A DNA stretch of 64,000 nucleotides from Pokkaliibacter plantistimulans (GCF_046844695.1 NZ_CP177354.1:744001-808000); one strand, 5' to 3'; numbered from the stretch's first letter, positions 34,617 to 42,430 are shown. Notes: generated by a model not told the origin, from the letters alone. Numbers and translations are program-made.

Positions 34617-34654
34617 CTGACCGTTATCTGACCGTTATCTGACCGTTATCTGAC
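34617..34654. repeat. 11-bp tandem repeat, 3.5 copies
   Basis: CTGACCGTTAT repeated three times plus CTGAC, with no mismatches. It lies 125 bp upstream of the M23 peptidase gene and just after the TPR gene (minus strand). The one-helical-turn phase suggests either a regulator array or a slippage tract. Confidence 0.85.
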
Positions 34655-34671
34655 AGAGCGCTGCAGCGGGG

Positions 34672-35319
34672 TTACTGGCCGAGCTTTTTCAGCTTGTCGG
34701 CAATTTCCTGACGGCGGCCCTGATCAGCAAGCTCACGGCCGGGGCGATCCGGTGCTTTCAGCGCCTTTTCAAAGTACTTGCGAGCTTCTTCTTTCTTGCC
34801 CTGATCCAGCATGTAGTCGGCATAGAAGTAGTTGGGGTCGATGCCGCTCGGGTTGCGTTTCAGTGCTTCCTGCAGGTAGACCGCCGCCTTCTTGCTGTTG
34901 CCAAAACCGATGGGCCAGCCGGGCACCTGATAGTAGAGGCTGCCGAGGGTGGTGAAGGCGGAGCCGTCCAGGGTGTCAGGATCATGAGCGATCACATCCT
35001 CCAGAATGGCTTTGGCATCCTTGACCAGACCCAGAGCGCCGAGACCGCCTTTGGCGCCGGCATAGGTCGACAGGGAAATGGCTTCCCATACCTTGATTTC
35101 AGCGCTGTCAGGATACTGACCGGCAAACTGTCTGGCTTCGTCACTGACTTTGGCCAGCGCGCTCTCGCGGTCTTTACCCTGATGCTGGTAGTTGGCCATT
35201 GCCCAGTCCTGCTGCAGGGTATGCAGGGCGGTATCGGCAGGGGCGTCGGCCAGTGCCAGACCGCTGCCCAGCAGGGTGCTGAGGACCAGAGCCTTGAGCA
35301 GAGTGGGGGCAGTTTTCAT
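34672..35319 (-). CDS. TPR-repeat exported protein
   Basis: 215 residues with a signal peptide (LLKALVLSTLLGSGLALA), then tetratricopeptide-like helices; the best repeat is at about 165-205 (DPNYFYADYMLDQGKKEEARKYFEKALKAP). Probably periplasmic, function unknown. ATG at 35319 with GGAG upstream; a longer reading to 35436 enters the next gene. It follows the hemolysin-cluster SDR gene by 52 bp on the same strand and may be the last gene of that operon. Confidence 0.82.
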   Translation of the reverse strand: MKTAPTLLKALVLSTLLGSGLALADAPADTALHTLQQDWAMANYQHQGKDRESALAKVSDEARQFAGQYPDSAEIKVWEAISLSTYAGAKGGLGALGLVKDAKAILEDVIAHDPDTLDGSAFTTLGSLYYQVPGWPIGFGNSKKAAVYLQEALKRNPSGIDPNYFYADYMLDQGKKEEARKYFEKALKAPDRPGRELADQGRRQEIADKLKKLGQ

Positions 35320-35371
35320 AGGGAGTGTCTCCACGCGTAAAGCGGTTATTGTAATGAGGTTCGGTGTCATC

Positions 35372-36181
35372 TCAGCGTGACTGGCGGCTGGCCAGCTGGC
35401 GGATGGTGGCCAGCTGCTTGTGCAGGGCATTGCCAACCACCGCAGGCAGAATGCTGTTGATGCGGGCGAACCATTTTTCCGGCGAGCCGAGCAGCACTTC
35501 GCTGCGCTGGCTGTTGACGGCCGCGATCACCTGTTCAGCCACCCACTGCGGGCTGTCCATCTGGCTGCCGGTTTCCTGCAGCAGGGCCACCGCGTTGGGG
35601 TTGTTCAGCGGGGTATCAATGGCACGCGGGCCGACATAGAGCACGCGGGCGCCGCTGCCGCGCAGTTCGCGTCCCAGTGCCTGAGAGAAACCGCGCAGGC
35701 CGAACTTGCTGGTGCAATAGGTGACATAACCGGGGTGGCCGATGCTGCCGAAGATGGAGCCGATATTGACGATCAGACCGTCGGGGTGCGCCAGATGCTC
35801 CAGCAGGGCACGACTGAGCAGCATGGGGCTGAGCAGGTTGAGCTGGACGATGGCCTGAATTTCACTGGCGCTCTGTTCCTGATACAGGGCAAGGCTGCCC
35901 ATCCCGGCGTTATTGATCAGGATGTCCAGCGCTTCATTGTCCAGTTGCTGCTGCAACCAGGCAGGGGTGGCCGGATCGGCCAGATCGCAGGCCAGCGCGG
36001 TGAAGCGCTGCCGGGGGTACTGCTGGCGCAGCTGTTCGGCCAGCGCATCGAGTCTGGCCTGATCGCGGGCGCACAGCCACACATCACAGCCTGCCGCTGC
36101 CAGCTGGTGGGCCAGTGCCTGACCGAGGCCACCACTGGCGCCGGTGAGCAGCACATGTTTGTCAGCCAGAGAGTAACTCAT
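35372..36181 (-). CDS. SDR family oxidoreductase of the hemolysin cluster
   Basis: 269 residues: TGASGGLG nucleotide loop, NNAG, and catalytic YCTSK preceded by a serine in NIGSIFGS. The C-terminal extension resembles retinol-dehydrogenase/3-ketosphinganine reductase-type SDRs acting on lipid-like substrates. It starts 11 bp after the upstream oxidase gene, with AAGGA. In context it would reduce or oxidise an intermediate made by the ligase and oxidase. Confidence 0.88.
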   Translation of the reverse strand: MSYSLADKHVLLTGASGGLGQALAHQLAAAGCDVWLCARDQARLDALAEQLRQQYPRQRFTALACDLADPATPAWLQQQLDNEALDILINNAGMGSLALYQEQSASEIQAIVQLNLLSPMLLSRALLEHLAHPDGLIVNIGSIFGSIGHPGYVTYCTSKFGLRGFSQALGRELRGSGARVLYVGPRAIDTPLNNPNAVALLQETGSQMDSPQWVAEQVIAAVNSQRSEVLLGSPEKWFARINSILPAVVGNALHKQLATIRQLASRQSR

Positions 36182-36192
36182 TGCACTTGTCC

Positions 36193-36873
36193 TTAATGAG
36201 CATGGGTGGGCAGCGGCAGTGAGCGCAGCATGTCACCGTAAAGACGGAAAACCATATTGGCGGCCTTGATGATCGCCTGCTGATCGGCGGCATCATCAAT
36301 GCCATCCATCAGCTTCTGAAAAAACTGGTAGTGCTCCTGATCCAGCGCGCCATGGCTGCTGAGATAGGAGGTGGCTGCCGCCGGCAGCTGCAGATGCGCC
36401 CTGACCAGCTCGGCCATGCTGCTGCCCAGCTGTACGCTGGTACCTTCCAGCACATGCACCATGCCAAACAGCGCCAGCGGGTTATGACGCTGAATCTGGT
36501 CGTAGAGATAGGCCACCATCAGCTCAATGCTGATGCAGGGTGGCTCGATGGTGTCGGCAGTGGCGTTTTGCGGCTGACCCTGACTGGCGTGCACGGCGGA
36601 GATGTCGCTGAGAATCCACTCCTCGTGGCCGATTTCCTCGTCAATGTATTCAGCGATAGCCTTGCGCAGCTGCCCCGCCTGCATCGGCAGGGCGGCGCCG
36701 CAGGCCATCAGCAGCGGTGCGGTGTGGCGCACGTGATGGAAGGCCTGGGTCAGGAACGCCAGATAAGTGGCGTGGTCAACCTGCCCCTGCTGGGCGGCCG
36801 CAATGACGGGGGCCGTCAGCAGATACTGTCTGCCTGCGGCGGTTTGCTGTACCAGATGCTGGTAGAAGCTCAT
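36193..36873 (-). CDS. TenA-like/haem-oxygenase-like iron-containing oxidase
   Basis: 226 residues, all-helical, of the iron-containing redox enzyme family related to TenA and UndA. Possible metal ligands are E80 and H83 (EEIGHEEW), E143 (VLEGTS), H174, D178 and H181 (SSHGALDQEH), the spacing expected of haem-oxygenase-like di-iron or mono-iron oxidases. UndA makes 1-undecene from laurate, so fatty-acyl oxidation is possible but unproven. GAGGA precedes the ATG; it lies between the ligase and SDR genes. Confidence 0.82.
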   Translation of the reverse strand: MSFYQHLVQQTAAGRQYLLTAPVIAAAQQGQVDHATYLAFLTQAFHHVRHTAPLLMACGAALPMQAGQLRKAIAEYIDEEIGHEEWILSDISAVHASQGQPQNATADTIEPPCISIELMVAYLYDQIQRHNPLALFGMVHVLEGTSVQLGSSMAELVRAHLQLPAAATSYLSSHGALDQEHYQFFQKLMDGIDDAADQQAIIKAANMVFRLYGDMLRSLPLPTHAH

Positions 36874-36933
36874 GGAGTCATCCTCAGGTAAGAACGTGCT
36901 GACGAGAGCACAAGCACGTGCCGAAACAATGGG

Positions 36934-38466
36934 TTAATGCGTCACAGCGGAAGTTTCTGACGCGCTGAACTGCTCATAGAGCGCGTCAATCTCGGCGGCA
37001 AAGTGAGCGCCGATCAGCTGGCGCCGTGGCCGACCATTGGCCGTCAGCAGGCCGTTGTCACTGCTGAGCGGCTGCTCCAGCGCCAGCCAGGCGTGGATAC
37101 GGGCGTAGTCCGGCAGGCGCTGATTGACGGCTGCCAGCTGGGCATCCACCTGCTGGCGGGTGCCGCGTGGTGTGATCAGCGCGACATTGAACGGGCGCCC
37201 ATCACCCATCAGCACCAGCTGGGCAATGGCCGGGGCCGTCTGCGCTTCGGCTTCGATCCATTCCGGTGAAAAGTTGCGGCCAAAGCTGTTGATAAAGACG
37301 TGCTTGCAGCGGCCGGAAATGGTCAGGTAACCCTCCTCATCCAGCTGACCCAGATCGCCGGTGGCTAACCAGCCGTCATCGCTGGTCCCGGCACTGGCAG
37401 TGTGGTCCGCCGTGGTTGCGTTTTGATGATCAGCCCGGTTGTCGTGCAGATAACCGGGGAAACGCTGGCCTTTGACCAGCACTTCGCCCTGCTCGCTGAT
37501 TCGCACCTGCAGATGGCCGAGTGGCTTACCCACTGTGCCGATCTTTTCCGCGCCGGGCAGATTGAGCGCCACCACCGAGGCGCATTCCGACAGGCCATAG
37601 CCTTCAAATACCGGCAGACCCAGGGTACGCGCCTGTTGCAGCAGCAGCGGGGCGACCTTGCCACCGCCCACCGGCATGAAACGCACGCTGGCAGGCAGCT
37701 GCTGCCCGGCGGCCAGCAGGCCCAGTGCCAGTTGCAGCATCTGCGGCAGTAACAGCAGGCTGTCGGGCTGATAGCGATGCAGGGCGGTCAGCCACAGGTC
37801 GGGCTGCAGACCGCTGGAGCCGGTAAATCCCAGCTGCTGGCAGGGCACCAGAGTCAGTCTGGCGCCAAGATAAAGGGGCAGATCGACCCCGGCGATATTT
37901 TCCAGCAATACCGCCAGCGGCAGCTGACACAGATGATGCTGCAGTTGCAGCGGGCGTACGGCATCGGCCAGCGCCAACACCACGGCATCAAGCAGGCTGT
38001 CGGTCAGGCACACGCCTTTGGGGTTGCCGGTGGTGCCGGAGGTGTAGGTGATCTTGACCGTACCGGCAGGCAGCCGGGCCGGAGTGGCCGGTGCCAGCTT
38101 CCATGCCTGCAGTTGTTGCAGCGGGCAGGTGATGGCTTCGGCAGGCATTAACGGCTGCGGGCTGAGCAGCAGATCGGCGCCGCTGTCGTGCAGCACATGC
38201 AGCAGCTGACGCGGTGAAAAGAACGGCGGCAGTGGGATCAGCACCACCCCGGCCAGACGGCAGGCGAGGTCGACCACCACCCATTCCGGCCGGTTGTCGG
38301 CCAGCAGGGCAAGGCGCTGGACCGACTGCTGACGCAGCCAGTCGGCGCAGGACTGCACCTGTCTGGCCAGTTCGGCGCGGGTCAGTTGCCCACCGGGGCT
38401 GTCGATGCAGATCTGGTCGGCGTGTTCCTGATTGCTGTACAGCAGGTGGCGGAGCACCAGACTCAT
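36934..38466 (-). CDS. AMP-binding acyl-CoA/acyl-adenylate ligase
   Basis: 510 residues of the ANL family, shorter than FadD: P-loop YTSGTTGNPKGV (141-152), EGYGLSE (A5), and WLATGDLGQLDEEGYLTISGR with KHVFINSFGRNFSP hinge. In the C-terminal motif where most members have a catalytic lysine, I read NGRPRR (Arg479), which may weaken adenylation or mean the lysine lies elsewhere. It should activate a carboxylic acid, probably fatty. GGAGAA precedes the ATG. Second gene of the cluster. Confidence 0.88.
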   Translation of the reverse strand: MSLVLRHLLYSNQEHADQICIDSPGGQLTRAELARQVQSCADWLRQQSVQRLALLADNRPEWVVVDLACRLAGVVLIPLPPFFSPRQLLHVLHDSGADLLLSPQPLMPAEAITCPLQQLQAWKLAPATPARLPAGTVKITYTSGTTGNPKGVCLTDSLLDAVVLALADAVRPLQLQHHLCQLPLAVLLENIAGVDLPLYLGARLTLVPCQQLGFTGSSGLQPDLWLTALHRYQPDSLLLLPQMLQLALGLLAAGQQLPASVRFMPVGGGKVAPLLLQQARTLGLPVFEGYGLSECASVVALNLPGAEKIGTVGKPLGHLQVRISEQGEVLVKGQRFPGYLHDNRADHQNATTADHTASAGTSDDGWLATGDLGQLDEEGYLTISGRCKHVFINSFGRNFSPEWIEAEAQTAPAIAQLVLMGDGRPFNVALITPRGTRQQVDAQLAAVNQRLPDYARIHAWLALEQPLSSDNGLLTANGRPRRQLIGAHFAAEIDALYEQFSASETSAVTH

Positions 38467-38527
38467 AGCAGTTCTCCGGGCTGAGAGGCGGAGGAATAAA
38501 AGAAGTCAGTGAGACATGGCATGGCGG

Positions 38528-39175
38528 TCAGCCTTCCATCGGCAGCGCTATGCCGCCACAGCGTTGTGGCCAGGGCAGATCGAGCAGCTGGCGCGATAGC
38601 AGGGGCGACTGGCTGAGGCTGTCGTAACCGAGGTTGATGGAACCGGCCATGACCTGCGGACGGTTGTCGTAATAGCTGCCCCAGTCGTGGCGCGCATGGC
38701 CCAGACGCTCAGGGTCGGCCTCTGCCAGACGCAGTGGCGACAGGCCCAGACGGCGAAAACCGTTGTACAGCTGCGGGGTGCCGGTGAACACCACGTAGCG
38801 CCAGCCCAGATGGTGCAGCTGACGGGTAATCAGCAGGATCAGCCAGCGGCCACCACCGGCCACCAGCGTGGCCAGATTGCCGACTTCCACTACATCCTCG
38901 CGCCGCACGGGCTGTTGCAGTGCCGCCGACAAAGCCTGTTCGATGGGCTCATCCAGATACTGTTCAAGAAACAGCGGCTGGCGCCCCGCCCCGTGAATGC
39001 CGACTGCCGCCTGCAGCTGGCCGTCGATATGCAGACCAAACAGCACAGGCAGGAAGTGACGGACAGTGGCGCGATGCTCATCGCGGTAACGGCGGGCAAT
39101 AAAGTCCTGCAGCAAGGGGTAGCCGCAGTCGCCCGAGTGGCACTCATCAATACGCAGGGTGGAAGGGATCGCCAT
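38528..39175 (-). CDS. Thermostable hemolysin family protein
   Basis: 215 residues of the T_hemolysin family known from Vibrio delta-type thermostable hemolysins. Typical segments are LFLEQYLDEPIEQAL, VVEVGNLATLVAGG, YVVFTGTPQLYNGFRRLGL and WGSYYDNRPQVMAGS. The fold is thought to resemble GNAT/acyl-homoserine-lactone synthases, and there is no signal peptide, so an acyl-transferring enzyme is as likely as a toxin. GGAGG lies 8 bp before the ATG. First gene of a four- or five-gene operon behind a PmrA-type box. Confidence 0.88.
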   Translation of the reverse strand: MAIPSTLRIDECHSGDCGYPLLQDFIARRYRDEHRATVRHFLPVLFGLHIDGQLQAAVGIHGAGRQPLFLEQYLDEPIEQALSAALQQPVRREDVVEVGNLATLVAGGGRWLILLITRQLHHLGWRYVVFTGTPQLYNGFRRLGLSPLRLAEADPERLGHARHDWGSYYDNRPQVMAGSINLGYDSLSQSPLLSRQLLDLPWPQRCGGIALPMEG

Positions 39176-39204
39176 ATTGCAGGCCTCCAGACTGAATTGC
39201 AGTC

Positions 39205-39237
39205 AGGCTAGGCAGGCAACCTTAAGGCAGGCTTAAG
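39205..39237 (-). promoter_or_regulatory. PmrA/QseB-type box and promoter of the hemolysin cluster
   Basis: On the minus strand: CTTAAG, 5 bp, CTTAAG (39237-39221), 10 bp, TAGCCT (39210-39205) as -10. The box replaces the -35. The predicted transcript starts about 23 bp before the thermostable-hemolysin ATG. Identical architecture to 16682 and 39441. Confidence 0.72.
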
Positions 39238-39440
39238 CAGAGATGATGGCGCGCAGGATATTTTCCCGAACAGGACCGCAGTGATGCAGCGGCAATTCGC
39301 TTTAATCTAAGTTTATCTCTTTTATTTCAATTATTTATGTCATCTTTGGGCGATTCGGGAGTGTGTTCTGGTTGCCGTGATCAAGGTGTATTGATGCCTA
39401 AAACATGATCTGGAACAGGTTTTTGCAACGCCGCGCCGAG
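39238..39440. other. AT-rich spacer of the divergent regulatory region
   Basis: About 200 bp between two divergent PmrA-type promoters. The stretch 39300-39345 is strongly AT-rich compared with the surroundings, a possible UP or silencer (H-NS/MvaT-like) site. No gene. Confidence 0.45.
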
Positions 39441-39473
39441 CTTAAGTTTCCCTTAAGTTTCGCTGCCTAACCT
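39441..39473 (+). promoter_or_regulatory. PmrA/QseB-type box and promoter of PepSY/cytochrome b561
   Basis: CTTAAG (39441-39446), 5 bp, CTTAAG (39452-39457), 10 bp, TAACCT (39468-39473) as -10. A 5' leader of about 140 bp follows and contains a GCACCTC/GAGGTGC hairpin (39515-39531). Confidence 0.72.
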
Positions 39474-39618
39474 GCCTTTCGTCAGCGCAACCCATCTGTT
39501 CAACTTGCGCTGCCGCACCTCGCTGAGGTGCCTCTACCCATCGTTGTTCAACATTCACGGCGTAGCCAGGGCGATACCCATGCTGTATTGCTGGCCACGT
39601 TACCCAAGGAGAGAGTCG

Positions 39619-39891
39619 ATGCAACTGATCAAACGTGTAGCTGCCGTCGCGGCATTGTCTGTACTGGCTGGTGTGGCCATGGCTGATCCGCAGTGCACCA
39701 AGGCACCGCAGGACAAATGGATGGACCAGGCGGTCGCCAAGCAGAAGATCGAGGATATGGGCTACAAGATCAAAACCTTCAAGGTCACCAAGACCCACTG
39801 CTACGAAATCTATGGTCATGACGCAGCAGGCAAGAAGGTAGAGATCTACTTCAATCCGGAAAACCTCGACAAAGTCAAAGAGGAAGACTAA
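39619..39891 (+). CDS. PepSY domain-containing periplasmic protein
   Basis: 90 residues: signal peptide 1-22 (ending AMA) and one small PepSY domain of the PF13670 type, with C26 and C61 (THCYEIYG) conserved in this subfamily and possibly forming a disulfide. AAGGAG precedes the ATG at 39619. It is 3 bp upstream of a cytochrome b561 gene; such pairs are commonly under QseB/BqsR-type control, which matches the box upstream. Confidence 0.9.
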   Translation: MQLIKRVAAVAALSVLAGVAMADPQCTKAPQDKWMDQAVAKQKIEDMGYKIKTFKVTKTHCYEIYGHDAAGKKVEIYFNPENLDKVKEED

Positions 39892-39894
39892 GCC

Positions 39895-40431
39895 ATGCAG
39901 CAGCGTTGGGTCTGGGACCCCTTTATCCGCCTGTTTCACTGGAGCCTGGTGACCGGCATCGTGCTGAACAGCTTTGTGCTGGAAGAGGGTGAGCAGGCCC
40001 ATCGCTGGGTCGGTTATACCCTTGCCACACTGATCGCACTGCGGGTGGTGTGGGGCTTTATCGGCAGTCATCACGCCCGTTTCAAACATTTTGTCCCCAC
40101 GCCCACCGAGTTTCGTGCCTATATGGCGGAGTTGCGGCAGGGGCGGCATCCTCACTATGAGGGCCATAACCCGGCAGGCGGTGCGATGATCATCGTGCTG
40201 CTGACCACCGTGGCGCTGATCGCGCTGACGGGCTGGATGCAGGAAACCGATCAGTTCTGGGGAGTGGAGTGGGTGCAGAACACTCATGAGGTGCTCGCCA
40301 ACGGTTTGCTGGCGCTGGTCGCCGTGCATGTTTGTGCGGTGCTCTGGGCCAGCCGCAAGACCGGTGAGAACCTGATCAAGGCGATGATTACCGGGAAAAA
40401 ATCCGGCTCCGGAGAAGGGGCTCTGGATTAA
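39895..40431 (+). CDS. Cytochrome b561 family protein
   Basis: 178 residues, four TM helices, with haem-ligating histidines at H15 (FHWS), H36 (AHRWVG) and in the third and fourth helices (NTHEV, AVHVCA). A di-haem b-type cytochrome for transmembrane electron transfer to a periplasmic partner. Translationally coupled to the PepSY gene. Partner enzyme unknown. Confidence 0.9.
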   Translation: MQQRWVWDPFIRLFHWSLVTGIVLNSFVLEEGEQAHRWVGYTLATLIALRVVWGFIGSHHARFKHFVPTPTEFRAYMAELRQGRHPHYEGHNPAGGAMIIVLLTTVALIALTGWMQETDQFWGVEWVQNTHEVLANGLLALVAVHVCAVLWASRKTGENLIKAMITGKKSGSGEGALD

Positions 40432-40500
40432 AAAGAACAGGGGGCCTGCAGAGCACGGCGTTGGTGGGTGGCAATGTGAAAGGCCGTTGCCCTCTTCAAC

Positions 40501-40721
40501 CTAACAGGTCGTTGAAAATCTATCTGCGTTGCCGAATACCGCGTCAAAAACAGGCTCACAGCCAAAGGCTGAACGTGCTTTAGCACGGCCCCGAAGGGGC
40601 GAGCGGAGCGAGTCAAATGCTCATTTAGTGCACTAAACTCCGCTTTTTCGCCTGTTTCTTGTGCCCTCGGGGTATTTCCTTGTCTCGGCTGCCTCGATGA
40701 CGTTTTTCAACAGCCTGCTAA
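40501..40721 (-). mobile_element. MITE-like repeat, copy D (213 bp plus CTAA duplication)
   Basis: Element 40505-40717 flanked by exact CTAA duplications (40501-40504, 40718-40721). Orientation as copy B, long subtype. It carries an extra insert of about 56 bp at 40559-40614. Confidence 0.88.
40559..40614. repeat. Nested insert of three mini-hairpins in MITE copy D
   Basis: Absent from copies A-C. Perfect stems in a row: CAGCC/GGCTG (40559-40571), CGTGC/GCACG (40574-40587), GCCCC/GGGGC (40588-40600), then a GAGCGGAGCGAG tail. TCA occurs on both sides of the insert. Probably a second, REP-like element. Confidence 0.6.
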
Positions 40722-40745
40722 GATCTGCAGATCCTGATGTGCGAC

Positions 40746-40786
40746 AGGCCGATAGCAGCACAGCGCTGTTATCGGCCTTGTTTTTT
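40746..40786 (+). terminator. Rho-independent terminator
   Basis: AGGCCGATAGCAG pairs with CTGTTATCGGCCT (one mismatch) with a short GC-rich apex, followed by TTG and six T. It ends the PepSY/b561 transcript, now 315 bp away because of the MITE insertion. Confidence 0.85.
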
Positions 40787-41098
40787 ATGTGCAAAGCACC
40801 TTGAACAGTGGGTTCAGTCGTGGGTTTATGGATTAGCTGGGCTAATCAGTGAGAGGGTGTTGCCCAGTTCCTGATAATCAATGAACAGAGGTCAGCGCTG
40901 TCGTGGCAGATCAGCTGCCTGTGCGGGCCAGAACAGGCGGTGATCGTCGTGGAACAGGCGGGAGAAAATCAGCGTTTACGCCGGGTCAACCTGTGTGCTG
41001 CTCATTTGACAGGGCGTGTCTGGCTGATAGTATTTGCGCATTCTTTATACGGCCGGGCCTGCTGGCCGCTTCTGGTATTACCTGCGGATCGATTACCC
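40787..41098 (+). other. argG upstream region
   Basis: 312 bp without a gene. Contains a GATTAGC/GCTAATC inverted repeat (40831-40847) and the argG promoter (41006-41033). No clear ARG box was found. Confidence 0.5.
41006..41033 (+). promoter_or_regulatory. Sigma-70 promoter of argG
   Basis: A perfect TTGACA -35 (41006-41011), 16-bp spacer, and TAGTAT -10 (41028-41033), 65 bp before the argG ATG. Confidence 0.7.
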
Positions 41099-42430
41099 AT
41101 GACTACCATCCTCAAAAGTCTTCCTGTTGGCCAACGTGTTGGCATCGCCTTCTCCGGCGGTCTCGACACCAGTGCTGCGCTGCACTGGATGCGCCTGAAG
41201 GGCGCGGTACCCTACGCTTACACCGCCGATCTGGGTCAGCCCGACGAATCTGACTACGAAGCCATTCCCCGTAAGGCCAAACAGTACGGTGCTGAGGATG
41301 CCCGTCTGATCGACTGCCGCGCGCAGCTGGTGGCCGAAGGTATCGCTGCTATCCAGTGTGGTGCGTTCCACATTTCTACCGGTGGTGTGACCTACTTCAA
41401 CACCACGCCGCTGGGCCGCGCGGTGACCGGCACCATGCTGGTGACCGCGATGAAGGAAGATGGCGTCAACATCTGGGGTGACGGCAGTACCTACAAAGGC
41501 AACGACATCGAGCGTTTCTACCGCTACGGCCTGATCGCCAACCCCAACCTGAAAATCTACAAACCCTGGCTGGATGATGCGTTTATCGACGAGCTGGGTG
41601 GTCGCGCCGAAATGTCCGAGTTCATGAGCAAGGCCGGTTTCGACTACAAGATGTCAGCCGAGAAAGCCTACTCCACCGACTCCAACATGCTGGGCGCGAC
41701 CCACGAAGCCAAAGATCTGGAGTACCTCAACTCCGGCATCAAGATCGTTAACCCCATCATGGGCGTGAAGTTCTGGGACGAGAACGTCAAGGTCGAGCCT
41801 GAAGTCGTGACTGTACGCTTTGAAGAAGGTCGTCCGGTGGCTCTGAATGGCATGACCTTCCAGAACGATGTGGAAATGATGCTGGAAGCCAACCGCATCG
41901 GCGGTCGTCATGGTCTGGGCATGAGCGATCAGATCGAAAACCGCATCATCGAAGCCAAGAGCCGTGGTATCTACGAAGCGCCGGGGATGGCCCTGCTGCA
42001 CATCGCCTATGAGCGTCTGGTCACCGGTATCCACAACGAAGACACCATCGAACAGTACCGCATCAATGGTCTGCGTCTGGGTCGTCTGCTGTATCAGGGC
42101 CGCTGGTTCGATTCACAGGCACTGATGCTGCGTGAAACCGCTCAGCGCTGGGTTGCCAGCGTGATCACCGGCGAAGTGACGCTGGAACTGCGCCGTGGTA
42201 ACGACTACTCCCTGCTCAACACCGAGTCACCCAACCTGACTTACGAAGCTGAGCGTCTGACCATGGAGAAAGGCGAGTCTGCCTTCTCGCCCAACGATCG
42301 TATCGGTCAGCTGACCATGCGCAATCTGGACATCGCCGACACCCGTGCCAAACTCGGCGCCTACGCTAAGACCGGCCTGTTGTCTGCTTCGGTGACCAAT
42401 GCGCTGCCACAGCTGGACGAAAGCAAGTAA
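41099..42430 (+). CDS. argG: Argininosuccinate synthase
   Basis: 443 residues of the longer, E. coli-type ArgG subclass: PP-loop AFSGGLDTSAAL (17-28), ISTGGVTYFNTTPLGR, KGNDIERFYRYG and TGIHNEDTIEQYR. It joins citrulline and aspartate with ATP in arginine synthesis. The ATG at 41099 matches the family N-terminus; longer in-frame readings upstream cover the promoter. It is a stand-alone gene with its own promoter and terminator. Confidence 0.96.
   Translation: MTTILKSLPVGQRVGIAFSGGLDTSAALHWMRLKGAVPYAYTADLGQPDESDYEAIPRKAKQYGAEDARLIDCRAQLVAEGIAAIQCGAFHISTGGVTYFNTTPLGRAVTGTMLVTAMKEDGVNIWGDGSTYKGNDIERFYRYGLIANPNLKIYKPWLDDAFIDELGGRAEMSEFMSKAGFDYKMSAEKAYSTDSNMLGATHEAKDLEYLNSGIKIVNPIMGVKFWDENVKVEPEVVTVRFEEGRPVALNGMTFQNDVEMMLEANRIGGRHGLGMSDQIENRIIEAKSRGIYEAPGMALLHIAYERLVTGIHNEDTIEQYRINGLRLGRLLYQGRWFDSQALMLRETAQRWVASVITGEVTLELRRGNDYSLLNTESPNLTYEAERLTMEKGESAFSPNDRIGQLTMRNLDIADTRAKLGAYAKTGLLSASVTNALPQLDESK

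Noticed and set aside
34617..34654. CRISPR-like array
   Set aside because: The 11-bp units are contiguous with no spacers, and no cas gene is present in the window.
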